This document shows, one piece after another, positions 1-6,511 of a stretch of DNA of 16,351 nt. The DNA is from Planctomycetota bacterium (GTDB taxonomy: Bacteria; Planctomycetota; UBA8108). The notes beneath the pieces were generated by a model. That model was not told the origin of the DNA. It saw nothing but the letters and a program-made list of their open reading frames with translations, and did no database searches. The position numbers were made by a program, and so were the translations under genes. Each line of letters starts with the position of its first letter. Within the stretch, counting starts at the first letter, position 1. The stretch spans positions 1 to 16,351 of the forward strand of contig JAKUSY010000016.1 in NCBI GenBank assembly GCA_022451445.1, read 5' to 3'.

Positions 1-258
1 CGCCTTCCAGACATTCGTATGCATGATGATCGAGGCATCGAGCCCTACGACATCTTCGCGCTCATGCACCATGGCACGCCACCATTCGTTCATGATGTTG
101 CGTTTGAGCTCGGCTCCAAGCGGACCATAGTCATAACAGCTCTTGAGGCCGCCGTAGATCTCGCTGGACTGGAAAATGAAACCCCGCTGCTTGCACAGCG
201 AGATGATCTCCTTCATGAGGTCGAGCTCGTCTTCGGGAGCCGCCTGCGGGGCGTTCAT
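1..258 (-). CDS. glyQS: Glycyl-tRNA synthetase, dimeric (alpha2) type, N-terminal fragment
   Basis: This class II aminoacyl-tRNA synthetase charges tRNA-Gly with glycine in the cytoplasm. The minus strand reads 86 codons from an ATG at 258-256 to the left edge without a stop, so the rest of the gene lies outside the window. The translation contains CKQRGFIFQSSEIYGG (about residues 23-38), then DYGPLGAELKRNI (about 44-56) and EWWRAMVHEREDVVGLDASI (about 59-78). This is the N-terminal and motif 1 region of the single-chain GlyRS found in bacteria such as Bacillus and Thermus and in archaea and eukaryotes, and not the alpha2beta2 GlyQ+GlyS type. The ATG is chosen because an AGGA lies 7 nt upstream on the minus strand, no other in-frame ATG exists before the in-frame TAA at 360-358, and family proteins start at about this point. 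It is divergent from the large secreted-protein gene at 683. The open plus-strand frame over the same bases is a shadow. Confidence 0.95.
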   Translation of the reverse strand, partial: MNAPQAAPEDELDLMKEIISLCKQRGFIFQSSEIYGGLKSCYDYGPLGAELKRNIMNEWWRAMVHEREDVVGLDASIIMHTNVWKA

Positions 259-328
259 TCGATCCTTGAGGTCCCTTCTGAGAAAAGCGGGAAAACGTTT
301 AGCGCAAAAGAGTTGCGTCAGGAACGTG

Positions 329-356
329 ATTATTTCTCTCAGGCTCTTCAAGTCAA
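329..356 (-). promoter_or_regulatory. Predicted sigma70-type promoter of the glycyl-tRNA synthetase gene
   Basis: On the minus strand a TTGACT (-35, 356-351) is followed after 16 nt by AATAAT (-10, 334-329). Each hexamer matches its consensus at five of six bases. Transcription would begin near 322, giving a leader of roughly 64 nt before the ATG at 258. The elements sit in an AT-richer patch of the intergenic region. The assignment rests on sequence match and position only. Confidence 0.55.
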
Positions 357-482
357 CTTATATCAAGCCGCAACGGTAGCCGGACCGGCCGGCGCGGCCT
401 CCGCATCCAGACAGGAAAACTGCGGGTTTCTCACCTGTAAGTGTCTGGAAATCACCCCCTCCATCAACTAATCTTGATAATT

Positions 483-501
483 GTCAATTCCATTAATTGA
501 C
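483..501. promoter_or_regulatory. Perfect inverted repeat, possible regulator binding site
   Basis: GTCAATT (483-489) and AATTGAC (495-501) form perfect 7-bp arms around the 5-nt spacer CCATT. The site is AT-rich within GC-rich DNA and lies between two divergent genes, about 180 bp upstream of the start at 683. This is the typical geometry of a dimeric repressor or activator site. No regulator gene is present in the window, so the binding protein is unknown and the operator role is inferred from symmetry and position. Confidence 0.35.
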
Positions 502-682
502 CGGCCGGCGCAGGTTTTTTCGGCCCTGTCCCGGCCGCGAAAGTCGTTTGCAAAAAAGGGTCTTGCTGAGTGTGAACGATCGCCCCCGGCGACCGCTCCT
601 CAGCGGGTTTAAACGGGTTCAAGACGCGCACGGCACTCGCGGCATACGCGGATTGCCACATTCATATGGTTGGGAGGTTTCA

Positions 683-3600
683 ATGTCCTGTCATCGGTTC
701 GTTTCTCTATGTTCGAGGATCCTTGCGGTCCTGATGTTGATCGCTTTCGCGGCGCCCGCGGCGCGGGCCCAGACGGACGATAACGGCTTCTTCACCGAGT
801 ACCTGGTCGCCGCAGCCTACTCAGGTCCGGGCTGCAACCCGAACCAGCTGACCGCCGCCGATTTCCTCTGCGATGGCGACAACAGCGAAAGCGACATCAT
901 CCCCGAAGAGGGACTCATCCTCATGCCCCCCGTCCTCGAAGCCGAGGATTGTGAAGGGAACGTGCAGCCGGCGCTTTTCGGTACCTTTCATCCCAGCGCG
1001 CCGCTGGATTTCGACGGCAATCTTCCGGTCGTCATCCAGATGACCGAGGGCGATCTGCTCAATTTCGAAACGCAGGCCCCCGGCGCCGACAACGCCATGG
1101 GCTACGCCTGGGTCTACGTCGAGAACGTCACCGACTCTCCGCTTGTCATGAGAATGGGCATCGCCAGCGACGACACCATCCAGGTCAAGATCAACCGGGT
1201 AGAGGTCTTCAGCCTCGGCGTCTGCCGCGGCTGGGGCGGAGCCGGCACCACCCAGAACACCTTCCCCGTCACCCTGCAGCCCGGCGGCAACCTCATCCAG
1301 TTCAAGGTCTGGGATGGCGGCGGCGGCTGGGGCATGAGAGCCCGCTTTGAAGATCCCACCGGCTGTGGAGCGGTCCGCAGCGGCGATGGCCAGATCGAGG
1401 TCAGCGTCGAGCCGCTCGAGCTCTGGCAGTCTCCCGCCTCGCGCTCGGTAAGCATCGATGGAGAGGCTCCCGGAGAGGTGACGGCCAGCGTGTCGATCGC
1501 CATCAACGCCGGCGGCGGCTCCTACGATCTCGAAGAAAGCTACGACCGTGCCTGGGAGGTCAGTGACATCGCCCCGGAGCCGACCGTGAACGAGCCCGGC
1601 AGGCTCGCCTGGGAAGGCATCACGGCGGCGACCGTCAGCTACACCCTGAGCCGCTCGGGAGCATGGACCATCAGCAGCTTCTCCGGCACGGCGAACATCG
1701 GCGACACCGAATATCCGGTGGGCGGCGCGACGAGCCTCTCAAGCGGCCTCTCCAGCCATGTCGGCGAGATTCTCGTGACCCCGGCCTATACGATGGCCGG
1801 CGGCGTCCAGGGCTGCAACATCAGCGTCGAGCAGATGGACGGCCCCTGGATTAACGATGCGGACGAGATCACAGATGAAACAATCATTCCCGAGGAGGGG
1901 CTGATCTTCAGTATCGACTTCGAAGGCGAGAGCCAGATCGCGGGGCTGGGGATCATGGGCCCCGACCAGGAGGCGCTCTTCCTCGACTTCCCCGGCGACC
2001 CGTTCAGCGAATCCATCCTTGTCCGGGCAACTTCAGCCGACGGATTCTACGATTTCCAGCGCGCCGACATCTTCGGCACCGACGTCGAGCAGGTGATGTG
2101 TGCCGCCTTCTTCTACGCCATCAACGACAGCGATGAGCCCATCCGCGTCGGCATCGGCTTCGGCTCGGATGACGCCGGCACGGTCCGCGTCAACGGCCGA
2201 CCCGTGATCACCACCCCGCGCTGCGCCGGACATCCGGGCTTCACCGACAAGGGCACCGCCCAGCTCGACCCGGGCAAGAACCTCGTCTCGGTCTACACCT
2301 TCGAAAACGGCGGCGGCTACAATATGTGCATCCGCTTCGAAGACGAGAACCTCGAGCCCCTGCCGATCCCCACCACCATCGATCCGACCGGCTACGAGCC
2401 GGGCGAAGACGCCCACCCCGAACCCGAGCCCGAGGGGCCCGGCAATGGCGACATCGCCATCCACGACAGCCCCGTCATTCGCGAGGTGCTGTTGACCCCC
2501 GCCTTCAACCTGGCGGTCTGGAACGGCTGCAACATTCCCATCGACATTATGGGAGAAGAATGGATCAGCGACATCGATGGAGAAGTTTCCGATGAGACCA
2601 TCATCCCCGAGGACGGACTGGTCTTCCTTCCCGATTTCGGCGGCAGCGCCCCGGAAATCAGCGGCCTCACCAACCTCGGGGGCACCGCATTCGATCGCTT
2701 CTGGACCGTGCCGGGCGATGCGTTTAACAGCGAGGCAATACTCGCGCCCATGTCATCTCCCAACGGCATCTACGACCTGCAGGGTGGAAGCGCCTTCCAG
2801 GCGAACGTCGAGCGGTGCATGTGCGTAGCCTATACCTACGTCATCAACGATTCCGAGGTGGGCCGCTGTATCCAGCTGGGAATCGGCTCGGATGACTCCA
2901 TCTCGGTCAAGGTCAATGGCCGTCCCGCCGGGGCTTTTTCGCACTGCGCTCCGCACAACCCGTTTTCCTTCAAGGTCCCCGTCTGGCTCGACCCGGGCAA
3001 GAACATGATCGCGATCGCCACCTACGAAAACGGCGGCGGCTACATCATGTGCGCGCGTTTCGAAGACGAGAACGGCACGCCGATAGCGATGCCGCATACC
3101 ATCGATCCGACGGGCTACGATCCCGAAGACCACGGCAACGCCGCGGACGGCTGCTCCAACGCTCCCGTCGACCCCGGTCCCTATCTGCGCGGCGGACCCT
3201 CCAACGGCTTCATCACCGAGTGGCTGGTCAACGCCCAGCAGTTTGAGTCGGTAACCGGCGGCAACGCCCCGTCCCAGGCCTTTATCGAGGACTACGTCTC
3301 CCAGAACGGCGGCCCCCCGGACATCGACAGCATCTTCGAGGGCGCCATCGTCGAGGCCGGCATCTCGGGCCTGATCACCAGCGGCGTACGCGAGAGCGAA
3401 TGCGGCTTCACCTCGCTCGTGCGGGCAAGCGGCTATGACCTCAATGCCGGCGATCCCGGCCTCTTCAACGGCGAGGTCTACTACGGCGGCGGTGACCAGT
3501 ACACCGCGGTCATGTTCACCTTCGTCAACAACGTCAGCGATGACGACCTCCAGGCCTGGTTCGGCCTGTCGAGCGACGATGGCGCGACCCTCTACGTCAA

Positions 3601-5281
3601 TGGAGAGGTCGCCGTGGAGTTCCTGACGACACGCGGCTTCGGCGGCGCCAACGAGATCCAGACCCGTGCATCGTCCCCGGCCATCCTCGAACCCGGCCTC
3701 AACCTCATCATGCTGGGCTACAACGAGGGCGGTGGCGGCTCCGGAGCCCGGATCGCCATGTTCAGCGACTCCTGCTTCAGGACCGCGTTCACCGAAGACG
3801 AGGTGTCGGTCAGCGCCGACAACCCCGAATTCGGCGGCGACGGCTCGGTGCGCGGGACCCGTACAGTCGGCTCGATCAACTGCGATGGCGGCGCCACCGT
3901 CACCATCACCTTCAGTGTTCCCGGAGACCAGGCCATCACCGTCGAGGTGCAGGAAGACCTGCCGGAGAACACGGTGGGGGAGAACCCGTCCGCCGGCGAT
4001 TTCAGCGCTGACGGATCGCGTCTCACCTTCAACGGAGAGGTGAGCGATGGCGACTCCCTCACCTACGACATTGTCGACGCCCTGCCGGGCGCGAGCTTCT
4101 GCCTCGGCACGGTGGACGGCGTCCCGATCGGGGGCGACTCGGTCCTGCGCCCCGGCGCAGACCTGTGCGAATTCTCGGGCGAGCTCTACATCAACTGCGG
4201 AGGCCCCGAGTTCGTCGATGACATCGGCCGTGTCTGGCTCGAGGACACCATCGAAAACCCGAGCCCCTACCTGCGCAGCCCCAACGTCAATACCGCGAAC
4301 TTCGGGCTGGGCTTCACCGGCGTCGATGTCGAAACCGATGAATACATCTTCGACATGGCCTTCCAGCAGGACATCTTCCCGGCCGAGCGGTGGGATGATG
4401 GCGATGTCATCTACGAGTTCACCGGCCTGCCGCCGGGCACCTACGAAGTGGTGCTGTTGTTCGCGGAGTTCTGCTGCAGCGACGGCTGCCTCGACATCGA
4501 GGATCCCGCGCGCTCCGGCGGCGCCTGCCGGGTCTTTGACATCCGCATCAACGGTGAGCTGGTCCGTGACCAGTTCGCGCAGGCCGTCGAGGCCGCCCGC
4601 CTCCTGGGAGTCGACCCCGCCGGCCAGGCCGGCTACCGTGTCGGCGTCTCGGTGGTGGAGGAGGTCGCCACCGAGGGTTCCATCGAGATCGTGCTCGACG
4701 ACCTCGGTGGAGGCAACCCACCCGAGAACGCGGGCATCAAGGCTATCGCCATTCTCGCAACAGACGGGCCCGCGCCCCTGCCGGACGAGATCTGCAACAA
4801 CGGTATCGATGACGACCGTGACGGCAACGCCGATTGCGACGACAACGACTGTGCCGATCACGCCGCCTGTATCCCGGACGAGATCTGCGACAACGGCATC
4901 GACGATGACCGCGACGGCGACGCCGACTGTGACGACAACGACTGTGTCGACGACGCCTCCTGCGCCGAGCCCGGCGGAACGACCTTCGTCCGCGGCGACG
5001 CGAACTCCGACGGCAGCATCAACCTGACCGACGGCGTCGTGCCGCTGCTCTTCCTGTTCTCCGGCGGAGCCCCGCCGGCCTGCCTGGACGCGGCCGACAC
5101 CAACGACACCGGCAGCGTCGAGATCACGGACGCCATCATCATCTTCAGCTGGCTGTTCACGGGCGGCGCCGCGCCGGCGGAGCCCTCTCCGGTCAGCCCC
5201 GGCTACAGGCGGGAGGAGTGCGGCTCGGATGCGACCGATGACGGCATCGATTGCGCCCGTCCATCGCCTGTCTGCCAGTAA
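683..5281 (+). CDS. Large exported multidomain protein: four PA14-like modules, malectin-like domain, Asp/Cys repeats, dockerin-like C-terminus
   Basis: Exported protein of 1532 residues, unknown function; the domains suggest carbohydrate or protein binding outside the cell. The ATG at 683 is chosen over an upstream in-frame TTG at 497 because GGGAGG lies 5 nt before it and it opens a clear signal peptide (cleavage near ARAQ, about residue 30). Four PA14-like beta-sandwich modules start near residues 36, 360, 602 and 842, each with a core like GSDDsisVKVNGRP (about 160, 493, 734, 962) and, in the first three, a GGGW/GGGY...RFED ending. Modules 2 and 3 are about 240 residues apart and look like a duplication. 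Modules 1-3 share a D(E/I)xIIPE(E/D)GL box (71, 398, 637). Ig-like modules lie at about 237-354 and 1036-1153. A malectin-like domain spans about 1166-1362 (ELYINCGG...). Two 31-residue Asp/Cys repeats follow (1368-1429), then a dockerin-like tail (about 1433-1528) with two RGDANSDGS/ADTNDTGS calcium-type loops. A terminator follows the gene. Domain names are read by eye; PA14 and malectin are the less certain ones. Confidence 0.85.
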   Translation: MSCHRFVSLCSRILAVLMLIAFAAPAARAQTDDNGFFTEYLVAAAYSGPGCNPNQLTAADFLCDGDNSESDIIPEEGLILMPPVLEAEDCEGNVQPALFGTFHPSAPLDFDGNLPVVIQMTEGDLLNFETQAPGADNAMGYAWVYVENVTDSPLVMRMGIASDDTIQVKINRVEVFSLGVCRGWGGAGTTQNTFPVTLQPGGNLIQFKVWDGGGGWGMRARFEDPTGCGAVRSGDGQIEVSVEPLELWQSPASRSVSIDGEAPGEVTASVSIAINAGGGSYDLEESYDRAWEVSDIAPEPTVNEPGRLAWEGITAATVSYTLSRSGAWTISSFSGTANIGDTEYPVGGATSLSSGLSSHVGEILVTPAYTMAGGVQGCNISVEQMDGPWINDADEITDETIIPEEGLIFSIDFEGESQIAGLGIMGPDQEALFLDFPGDPFSESILVRATSADGFYDFQRADIFGTDVEQVMCAAFFYAINDSDEPIRVGIGFGSDDAGTVRVNGRPVITTPRCAGHPGFTDKGTAQLDPGKNLVSVYTFENGGGYNMCIRFEDENLEPLPIPTTIDPTGYEPGEDAHPEPEPEGPGNGDIAIHDSPVIREVLLTPAFNLAVWNGCNIPIDIMGEEWISDIDGEVSDETIIPEDGLVFLPDFGGSAPEISGLTNLGGTAFDRFWTVPGDAFNSEAILAPMSSPNGIYDLQGGSAFQANVERCMCVAYTYVINDSEVGRCIQLGIGSDDSISVKVNGRPAGAFSHCAPHNPFSFKVPVWLDPGKNMIAIATYENGGGYIMCARFEDENGTPIAMPHTIDPTGYDPEDHGNAADGCSNAPVDPGPYLRGGPSNGFITEWLVNAQQFESVTGGNAPSQAFIEDYVSQNGGPPDIDSIFEGAIVEAGISGLITSGVRESECGFTSLVRASGYDLNAGDPGLFNGEVYYGGGDQYTAVMFTFVNNVSDDDLQAWFGLSSDDGATLYVNGEVAVEFLTTRGFGGANEIQTRASSPAILEPGLNLIMLGYNEGGGGSGARIAMFSDSCFRTAFTEDEVSVSADNPEFGGDGSVRGTRTVGSINCDGGATVTITFSVPGDQAITVEVQEDLPENTVGENPSAGDFSADGSRLTFNGEVSDGDSLTYDIVDALPGASFCLGTVDGVPIGGDSVLRPGADLCEFSGELYINCGGPEFVDDIGRVWLEDTIENPSPYLRSPNVNTANFGLGFTGVDVETDEYIFDMAFQQDIFPAERWDDGDVIYEFTGLPPGTYEVVLLFAEFCCSDGCLDIEDPARSGGACRVFDIRINGELVRDQFAQAVEAARLLGVDPAGQAGYRVGVSVVEEVATEGSIEIVLDDLGGGNPPENAGIKAIAILATDGPAPLPDEICNNGIDDDRDGNADCDDNDCADHAACIPDEICDNGIDDDRDGDADCDDNDCVDDASCAEPGGTTFVRGDANSDGSINLTDGVVPLLFLFSGGAPPACLDAADTNDTGSVEITDAIIIFSWLFTGGAAPAEPSPVSPGYRREECGSDATDDGIDCARPSPVCQ
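4784..4969 (+). repeat. Two-copy 93-bp tandem repeat encoding a 31-residue Asp/Cys motif
   Basis: Two adjacent 93-bp units begin at 4784 and 4877. Each encodes a DEIC(N/D)NGIDDDRDG motif, then DCDDNDC and a closing Cys. The two protein copies differ at only a few positions. The pattern of four Cys and many Asp resembles the 'C-NGIDDDxDG-DC-D-DC' repeats common in secreted proteins of Myxococcota and Planctomycetota, often annotated as MopE-like putative metal-binding motifs. Calcium binding and disulfide pairing are inferred. The unit works as a stalk between the malectin-like domain and the dockerin-like tail. Confidence 0.85.
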
Positions 5282-5312
5282 GCTGAAGCGGACGGGCTGA
5301 GGCCCGCGCGCG

Positions 5313-5358
5313 AAACCGGGCGGCGATTCCCCTCGAGGGAGTCCCGCCCGGTTTTTTT
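5313..5358 (+). terminator. Rho-independent terminator of the large secreted-protein gene
   Basis: AAACCGGGCGG (5313-5323) pairs perfectly over 11 bp with CCGCCCGGTTT (5344-5354). The intervening bases can fold further (GATTCCC with GGGAGTC, one G-T wobble). The stem runs into seven T residues (5352-5358). It sits 31 nt after the stop at 5281 and lies between convergent genes. Read from the other strand it has only three T residues after the stem, so it should work best rightward. Its T tract overlaps the TAA stop codon (5359-5357) of the minus-strand gene. Confidence 0.9.
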
Positions 5359-6373
5359 ACGCCGGCGGCTCCGCCAGCTTGATGACCAGCTTGCCCTCAT
5401 TGCGCCCATCGAAGAGATAGTTGAGCGCGGCGGGGGCCTCCTCGAGGCCCTCGACCACGTGAACACGGTAACGAAGCCTGCCTTCGCTCACCCAGGCGCC
5501 GAGCGCATCGATCGCCTCCGATGCGCGAAGAAAGTAATCGAGCACGATGAACCCTTCCATCCGGGCGCGATGGATCAGCAGGTTCCCCAGGTTGCGCGGG
5601 CCCGGCGGCGGCTCGATGGCGTTGTATTGCGAGATCATCCCGCAGACCACGATTCGAGCCCTGTCGTTGATCCCCGAGAGCGCGGCCTCGAGGATCTCCC
5701 CGCCGACATTATCGAAGTACACGTCGATCCCTTCCGGGCAGCTCGCCGCGAGCGCCTCGGCGACCGGCTCTCTCCTGTAGTTGACCGCCGCGTCAAAACC
5801 CAGCTCGGCGGTAAGCCAGGAACACTTTTCATCGCTGCCGGCGATTCCGACGACCCTGCAGCCATGGAGCTTGCCCAGCTGCCCCACGAGAGAACCCACG
5901 GCGCCCGCCGCGGCGGACACGACCAGGGTCTCGCCCTCGGCCGGCCGCCCCACGTCAAGAAGGCCGAAATACGCGGTCATCCCGACATGGCCGAAGACCG
6001 CGAAATAATCCTCCAGGGGCACGGGAAGCTCCGGCGGCAGCTTCACCAGCGCGCGGGGAGAGGCGAGGGCGTAATCCTGCCAGCCAAGAAAGCCGCTGAC
6101 GATCTCTCCGGGTTGAAAGTCCTGGTGACGGCTTGATTCGACGACGGCGATGGTGCTTCCGAACATCACGTCGCCGATCCCGACCGGGTCGATGTAGGTC
6201 TTCCTGCCGGTCATCCAGCCCCGGTTTGCCGGATCGAGAGAGAGGTAGAGGTTGCGCACGAGGAGCTCCCCATCCCCGGGCTCCGCGACCGGCTCTTCGT
6301 GCCAGGAAAAATCGCTCTCCTTCGGGAGCCCGGAGGGTCTCGCCGCCAGCCGCCATTGCCTGTTGAGCGCCAT
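5357..6373 (-). CDS. NADP-dependent medium-chain oxidoreductase (zinc-free MDR, prostaglandin reductase/CurA-like)
   Basis: A 338-residue cytoplasmic enzyme of the zinc-independent MDR superfamily, close to leukotriene B4 12-hydroxydehydrogenase/prostaglandin reductase and E. coli CurA. Known relatives reduce the C=C bond of alpha,beta-unsaturated ketones and aldehydes with NADPH; the substrate here is unknown. The sequence shows SLDPANRGWM (about 45-54), FGHVGMTAYFGLLD (127-140), the Rossmann glycine motif AAAGAVG (154-160), YFDNVGGEI (219-227), CGMISQYN (244-251) and the C-terminal F-GRN-GKLVIK (321-332). No structural or catalytic zinc cysteines are apparent. The ATG at 6373 is preferred over one 17 codons upstream: it has GGAG 6 nt before it and matches the family N-terminus (ALNRQWRLAARP). 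It is convergent with the secreted-protein gene and divergent from the peptidase gene at 6512, so it is probably transcribed alone. A role in detoxifying reactive carbonyls is inferred. Confidence 0.93.
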   Translation of the reverse strand: MALNRQWRLAARPSGLPKESDFSWHEEPVAEPGDGELLVRNLYLSLDPANRGWMTGRKTYIDPVGIGDVMFGSTIAVVESSRHQDFQPGEIVSGFLGWQDYALASPRALVKLPPELPVPLEDYFAVFGHVGMTAYFGLLDVGRPAEGETLVVSAAAGAVGSLVGQLGKLHGCRVVGIAGSDEKCSWLTAELGFDAAVNYRREPVAEALAASCPEGIDVYFDNVGGEILEAALSGINDRARIVVCGMISQYNAIEPPPGPRNLGNLLIHRARMEGFIVLDYFLRASEAIDALGAWVSEGRLRYRVHVVEGLEEAPAALNYLFDGRNEGKLVIKLAEPPA

Positions 6374-6423
6374 CCCGGTCTCCGCCTGTGAAAAAATCGC
6401 GCGGAAGCTGAAGCTTCCCCGCA

Positions 6424-6452
6424 ATAATGCTCTCCGCCAACCCGCGGGGCAA
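6424..6452 (-). promoter_or_regulatory. Candidate promoter of the MDR oxidoreductase gene
   Basis: On the minus strand TTGCCC (6452-6447) and CATTAT (6429-6424) are separated by exactly 17 nt, each matching its sigma70 hexamer at four of six bases. The predicted start, near 6417, would put a small hairpin (GGAAGC, loop TGAA, GCTTCC; 6403-6418) at the extreme 5' end of the mRNA and leave a leader of about 45 nt. The match is moderate. Confidence 0.33.
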
Positions 6453-6498
6453 GAGGCTTACGGCCTCAATCCGGGCTGGACTGGAAAACGAGACCGGG

Positions 6499-6504
6499 TT
6501 AAAT
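6499..6504 (+). promoter_or_regulatory. Possible -10 element for the M16 peptidase operon, implying a leaderless start
   Basis: TTAAAT lies 7 nt before the ATG at 6512, the spacing at which a -10 element would start transcription at or next to the start codon. The bases before that ATG contain no convincing Shine-Dalgarno sequence, unlike the other genes here. No good -35 hexamer is seen 16-18 nt upstream. A leaderless transcript would explain both observations, but this is inference. Confidence 0.28.
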
Positions 6505-6511
6505 AGCGCCT

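Larger units (their letters stand above)
259..682. other. Divergent intergenic region between the glycyl-tRNA synthetase gene and the large secreted-protein gene
   Basis: These 424 bases separate two divergent genes, and I see no convincing protein or RNA gene in them. They hold the predicted synthetase promoter (329-356), an inverted repeat (483-501), a 13-bp direct repeat (GACCGGCCGGCGC at 383-395 and 499-511) and a possible leader stem for the right-hand gene (GCTGAG at 565-570 with CTCAGC at 599-604). An 8-bp palindrome GTTTAAAC occurs at 606-613. No good -35/-10 pair was found for the rightward gene. Short open frames here have no recognisable similarity and no ribosome binding site I would trust. 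Confidence 0.6.

Noticed and set aside
19..471. A 150-codon plus-strand frame at the left end
   Set aside because: The minus strand of 1-258 encodes a clear glycyl-tRNA synthetase N-terminus; the plus frame has no similarity I recognise and crosses the predicted promoter.
464..661. A 65-codon minus-strand frame in the divergent intergenic region
   Set aside because: No ribosome binding site or recognisable motif, and it runs through the expected promoter region of the secreted-protein gene.
497..682. N-terminal extension of the large secreted protein from a TTG at 497
   Set aside because: The extension is Arg-rich and would bury the signal peptide; the ATG at 683 has GGGAGG at the right distance.
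2753..4861. A 702-codon open frame on the minus strand inside the large secreted-protein gene
   Set aside because: It is fully antisense to a gene with signal peptide and recognisable domains, its translation is Val/Ala/Gly/Asp-rich with no recognisable motif, and long antisense frames are expected in GC-rich genes with strong third-position GC.
4047..5027. A 326-codon plus-strand frame within the same gene
   Set aside because: The product is almost entirely Ser/Thr/Arg/Pro/Ala, typical of an out-of-frame reading of GC-rich coding DNA, and it overlaps the malectin-like and repeat coding region.
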